Below are positions 61,494 to 64,000 of a stretch of 64,000 bases of DNA, one piece after another (the first letter of the stretch is position 1; each line of letters begins with the position of its first letter). The translations under genes and the position numbers were made by a program. Origin of the DNA: an uncultured Algibacter sp. GTDB taxonomy: Bacteria > Bacteroidota > Bacteroidia > Flavobacteriales > Flavobacteriaceae. The notes under the pieces were generated by a model. That model worked only from the letters and a program-made list of their open reading frames with translations. It was not told the origin of the DNA and made no database searches. The stretch spans positions 186,001 to 250,000 of the forward strand of contig NZ_CANLGU010000003.1 of assembly GCF_947490405.1 (NCBI RefSeq). The letters run 5' to 3'.

Positions 61494-61527
61494 TTGGTTT
61501 CTTGATTGATGAAGAACCTTTACCCTA

Positions 61528-61920
61528 CTAGCTTTTCTGTAATGCTTTTAAAATAATAATACCAATGCGTGGTAATATAAATGTTACGGCGCCAAAAACG
61601 GTTGTTAAAAAAGAAACTTTTAGTCCGCCAGCCATCATACCTTGGCTTACATCACCTATGGCTTCAATAGCATCAAACGCCGTAATCATGCCTATAATAG
61701 ACCCTAGAAACCCAAATACCAAACCTAGAATACTGGCATCGGACGCTAAACTGGTCATTTTTTTAGATTTGGCTGCATCTTTTTTAAGGTTTATAAATCC
61801 CATAACTAGAAAAAATAAGGCTAATAATAGGCATATTAAAATAAGTGACATAAATACGGGGCCGCCTTCCATAAAACGGTCTGCAAAAACATTTAAAGAA
61901 ATAACTGATGATACATTCAT
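61528..61920 (-). CDS. MotA/TolQ/ExbB-family proton channel-like protein
   Basis: 130 residues from ATG 61920 (MNVSSVISLNVFADRFMEGG); an upstream ATG at 61953 would give an atypical N-terminus. Three hydrophobic segments (VFMSLILICLLLALFFLVMG; ILGLVFGFLGSIIGMITAFDAI; VSFLTTVFGAVTFILPRIG) and the family pattern GSIIGMITAFDAI...GGLKVSFLTTVFG. Shorter than typical ExbB. No ExbD or TonB gene is next to it. Divergent from lytS. Confidence 0.75.
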   Translation of the reverse strand: MNVSSVISLNVFADRFMEGGPVFMSLILICLLLALFFLVMGFINLKKDAAKSKKMTSLASDASILGLVFGFLGSIIGMITAFDAIEAIGDVSQGMMAGGLKVSFLTTVFGAVTFILPRIGIIILKALQKS

Positions 61921-62041
61921 AATAATGGTTTTAATTAAACATGCTACAAACATAAAGGCTTAAGCTGTGGTAAAATTTAAAATGCGACGGATGACGAATT
62001 TAGCAATTAAAATAACATAACGTTAAATCCATTGTTAATCT

Positions 62042-62057
62042 GGTTATTCGTCTACAA
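62042..62057 (+). promoter_or_regulatory. LytTR-like half-site upstream of the LytS-like kinase
   Basis: GGTTATTCGTCTACAA, differing from the 2444 site at few bases. 37 bp upstream of the start codon. No clear second half. Confidence 0.4.
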
Positions 62058-62093
62058 AACAAAAAACCACAACAAATTTGTATTATTATTGTA

Positions 62094-63149
62094 ATGATGT
62101 TTACATTACGCTTCATATTAAAAAAGATAGGACAGATTCTATTACACGTTATATTTTGGTATGGCGTGCTCTTGTTTTATACCTACTTTTTTGGTGTGGA
62201 TAGTAGCGATTATAGCTATGTTAGAAACTTTTCATTTTTTTTAATGCCCATAACCATTGCTACAACTTATGTGTTTATTTATAAAATAATACTCGATTAT
62301 TTAATCCCGAAACGCTACTTTTTATTTGGTCTCTACAGCCTCTACGTGTTTATAATTTCGGCATACCTTATTGTGATCTCTGTGTTTTATGGGCTTGTTT
62401 ATCTTTCAAATTTCGAGCATACAAACATGGCACCCATTAGCAAAAGCTTACTATTTGTAGCTATTAGCGTGTATTTAGTGGTTATAATTGTTAGTGCGTT
62501 TAAGCTTTTAAAACTAAACTTAAAACATGCTGAAGACACCAAAAAACTGGAAACCAAAATTTTAGAAACCCAATTAAAACTAAAAGAACAAGAACTGAAT
62601 TACTTAAAGATGCAGATTCATCCGCATTTTCTTTTTAATACATTAAACACCATGTATGGTTTTGCTTTAAAGAAAGCTGATGAAACACCAGAAATGATTT
62701 TAAAGCTTTCAAACTTGTTAGACTATTTATTATATCAGGTTGATAAACCTTTTGTGGCGTTGCAAGATGAAATTAATCATATTGATGATTATATTGAGTT
62801 GGAAAAAATGCGTTTTAATGATACGCTTCAAATTAATTTTGAAACCAAAAATATTTTAGAAGACGTAAAAATTCCTCCCATGCTCATGCTTCCATTTATT
62901 GAAAACAGCTTTAAACACGGGAGTTTAAAAAACGGGACACTTCATATTAACATTAAACTGTATTGTGAAGACAAAAACATATTTTTTGACATTGATAATA
63001 CTACCAGCGATAATCTTACATCTAAAAATGGTATTGGTTTAGAAAATATAAAGAAGCGATTAAACCTATTATATAAAGATAAGCACCAACTTGATATTGA
63101 ACATACAAATGGAATATTTAAAGTCCATTTAAAACTCATGACCAATTAA
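62094..63149 (+). CDS. LytS-like membrane histidine kinase
   Basis: 351 residues. Four transmembrane helices near residues 15-35, 45-65, 80-105 and 120-140, then a coiled coil and a His_kinase domain with His176 in KMQIHPHFLFNTLNTMYGFA, followed by a HATPase part (IPPMLMLPFIENSFKHGS; NGIGLENIKKRLNLLY). Partner of the LytTR regulator, whose start overlaps this stop by one base (TAATG). Typical of Bacteroidota LytS/LytR pairs controlling envelope or cell-density functions; signal unknown. Confidence 0.9.
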   Translation: MMFTLRFILKKIGQILLHVIFWYGVLLFYTYFFGVDSSDYSYVRNFSFFLMPITIATTYVFIYKIILDYLIPKRYFLFGLYSLYVFIISAYLIVISVFYGLVYLSNFEHTNMAPISKSLLFVAISVYLVVIIVSAFKLLKLNLKHAEDTKKLETKILETQLKLKEQELNYLKMQIHPHFLFNTLNTMYGFALKKADETPEMILKLSNLLDYLLYQVDKPFVALQDEINHIDDYIELEKMRFNDTLQINFETKNILEDVKIPPMLMLPFIENSFKHGSLKNGTLHINIKLYCEDKNIFFDIDNTTSDNLTSKNGIGLENIKKRLNLLYKDKHQLDIEHTNGIFKVHLKLMTN

Positions 63150-63865
63150 TGCAAGAAAGCAAAAACATATCGTGTATAATTGTGGATGATGAGGCTATTG
63201 CAAGAGACGTTATTGCAACGCATTTGGCTAAAATACCGCATATAGAAATAGTTGCTAGGTGTAATAATGCCATTGAAGCTTTTAATGTGCTAAGAACCCA
63301 CACCATCAATTTAATTTTTTTAGATATTAATATGCCCGAAATATCAGGTATATCCTTTGCTAAATCTATAAATAAGGATGTGAAAATTATTTTTACAACA
63401 GCTTATAGAGATTTTGCTGTTGAGGGTTTTGAACTGCAAGCTATAGATTATTTGATGAAACCTATTTCTTTTGAAAGGTTATTAAAAGCAGTAAATACTT
63501 ATTATGATGTTTACGCATCAATCGAAACAACCACAGCCACAAAAGTTGACCCGAATGATTTTATGTTTGTTCGAGCCGATAGACGCATGATTAAAATAGA
63601 TTTTGAATCTATAATCTACATTGAAAGTTACAGCGATTATATAAAAATTCATTTAGCCAATGAAACTATAGTGACTAGAGAAACAATAAGTGCCATTGAA
63701 GCAAAACTACCAAACAAACGTTTTTTACGAATTCATCGTTCTTATATCATTGCCTTAAAACACATTACGTCTTTTACCAACGAGGAAATAACAATTAATA
63801 ATACCGCACTTACAATAAGTAGAAGTTATAAAAAAGGCGTTTTAGAAGTACTAGAAAAATTTTAG
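63149..63865 (+). CDS. LytTR-family response regulator
   Basis: 238 residues. Receiver with Asp59 in LIFLDINMPEISG and Lys near 110 (DYLMKPISFERL); LytTR domain at about 145-238 (FMFVRADRRMIKIDFESIIYIESYSDYIKIHL, FLRIHRSYIIALKHI). A paralogue of the regulator at 21192; the two LytTR domains are alike, so they could recognise related sites. Confidence 0.9.
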   Translation: MQESKNISCIIVDDEAIARDVIATHLAKIPHIEIVARCNNAIEAFNVLRTHTINLIFLDINMPEISGISFAKSINKDVKIIFTTAYRDFAVEGFELQAIDYLMKPISFERLLKAVNTYYDVYASIETTTATKVDPNDFMFVRADRRMIKIDFESIIYIESYSDYIKIHLANETIVTRETISAIEAKLPNKRFLRIHRSYIIALKHITSFTNEEITINNTALTISRSYKKGVLEVLEKF

Positions 63866-63882
63866 TGAAGATTAGTCCTTTT

Positions 63883-63922
63883 AAAATCTCTTGAAAAGCT
63901 AAAATAGATTCAAGAGATTTTT
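63883..63922 (+). terminator. Terminator after the LytTR gene
   Basis: AAAATCTCTTGAA (63883-63895) and TTCAAGAGATTTTT (63909-63922): a 13-bp perfect stem, T-rich end. It can serve both the plus-strand operon and the minus-strand gene to the right. Confidence 0.85.
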
Positions 63923-63940
63923 AATACTTATATGCCTTGA

Positions 63941-64000
63941 TTAATTATACAATAAACGCTTGATAACACCAGACTTGGTTCTTAAAATATAAATACCTTT
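63941..64000 (-). CDS. C-terminal end of a T9SS-secreted protein (truncated by window edge)
   Basis: Reading from 64000 to the stop at 63941-63943, the last 19 residues are KGIYILRTKSGVIKRLLYN. This matches the end of T9SS type A sorting domains (G-hydrophobic-Y-hydrophobic, later a basic last strand). The remainder lies outside the window. Confidence 0.65.
   Translation of the reverse strand, partial: KGIYILRTKSGVIKRLLYN

Noticed and set aside
1-64000. tRNA, rRNA or tmRNA genes
   Set aside because: No cloverleaf with GTTCRANNC-type T-arm or rRNA-like stretch noticed in the intergenic regions.

Overview
The window looks like chromosome from a marine-type member of the Flavobacteriaceae (Bacteroidota). 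The evidence is low-GC DNA, promoters with TANNTTTG -7 boxes, a secreted protein with a type IX secretion (T9SS) C-terminal domain and the last 19 codons of another, and Bacteroidota-type gene sets (YaiO-like outer-membrane protein, DUF4202, LytS/LytTR pairs). No tRNA, rRNA, CRISPR array or complete insertion sequence was seen.

Layout. (1) Bases 1-9371: an exopolysaccharide-like locus. It has a truncated GH5-type glycosidase, two paralogous GT4 glycosyltransferases, a Wzx-like flippase, two small STAS proteins, a response-regulator receiver fused to a GT2 glycosyltransferase, and a TPR/beta-barrel outer-membrane protein. (2) 9373-16300: nine tandem gene cassettes, all on the minus strand, separated by about 140-bp imperfect palindromes that behave like integron attC sites. 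Each cassette starts with GTTNNNN and ends with a complementary NNNNAAC specific to that cassette. No integrase is present, so this resembles a CALIN (attC cluster lacking an integrase). (3) 16300-17300: tandem 130-bp repeats and a composite repeat, then a T9SS surface protein. (4) 20370-21182: BIME-like repeats with an embedded GIY-YIG gene. (5) 21192-26584: a seven-gene signalling operon (REC, H-NOX, histidine kinase, FIST/NosP-like protein, histidine kinase, HPt, LytTR regulator) that reads as a nitric-oxide-sensing phosphorelay. (6) 26936-41849: nitrate/nitrite assimilation: rubredoxin fusion, fused nitrate reductase, NarK, NarL-like regulator, seven-haem cytochrome, RidA, NarX-like kinase, DUF4202, NirD, NirB. 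(7) 42199-47192: other molybdoenzymes (YdeP-like, IorA/IorB-like). (8) 47306-58627: mostly housekeeping and transport genes (SLC13 transporter, hydrolase, adenine deaminase, nitroreductase with HxlR regulator, TilS, PabB, epimerase, DEAD-box helicase). (9) 58628-61425: 290-bp tandem repeats, a GIY-YIG gene between exact inverted 25-bp palindromes, and a degenerate tyrosine recombinase fused to a HEPN-like domain. (10) 61528-64000: a TolQ/ExbB-like protein, a LytS/LytTR pair and a truncated T9SS protein.

How the parts may work together. A sequence of the type ACCATTCGTC(T/G)ACA, sometimes repeated with a 21-bp period like LytTR-regulator sites, lies upstream of the H-NOX/FIST operon, the exopolysaccharide genes, the T9SS protein and lytS. 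I infer that a LytTR regulator in this window links NO or nitrate/nitrite status to surface polysaccharide and secreted proteins. A separate AAGTATWAATAC element abuts the -7 boxes of narK and nirB and probably marks the nitrate-response regulon of the NarX/NarL-like pair.

Limits: all family assignments are by eye from motifs; no database search was run, and novelty statements are my judgement.
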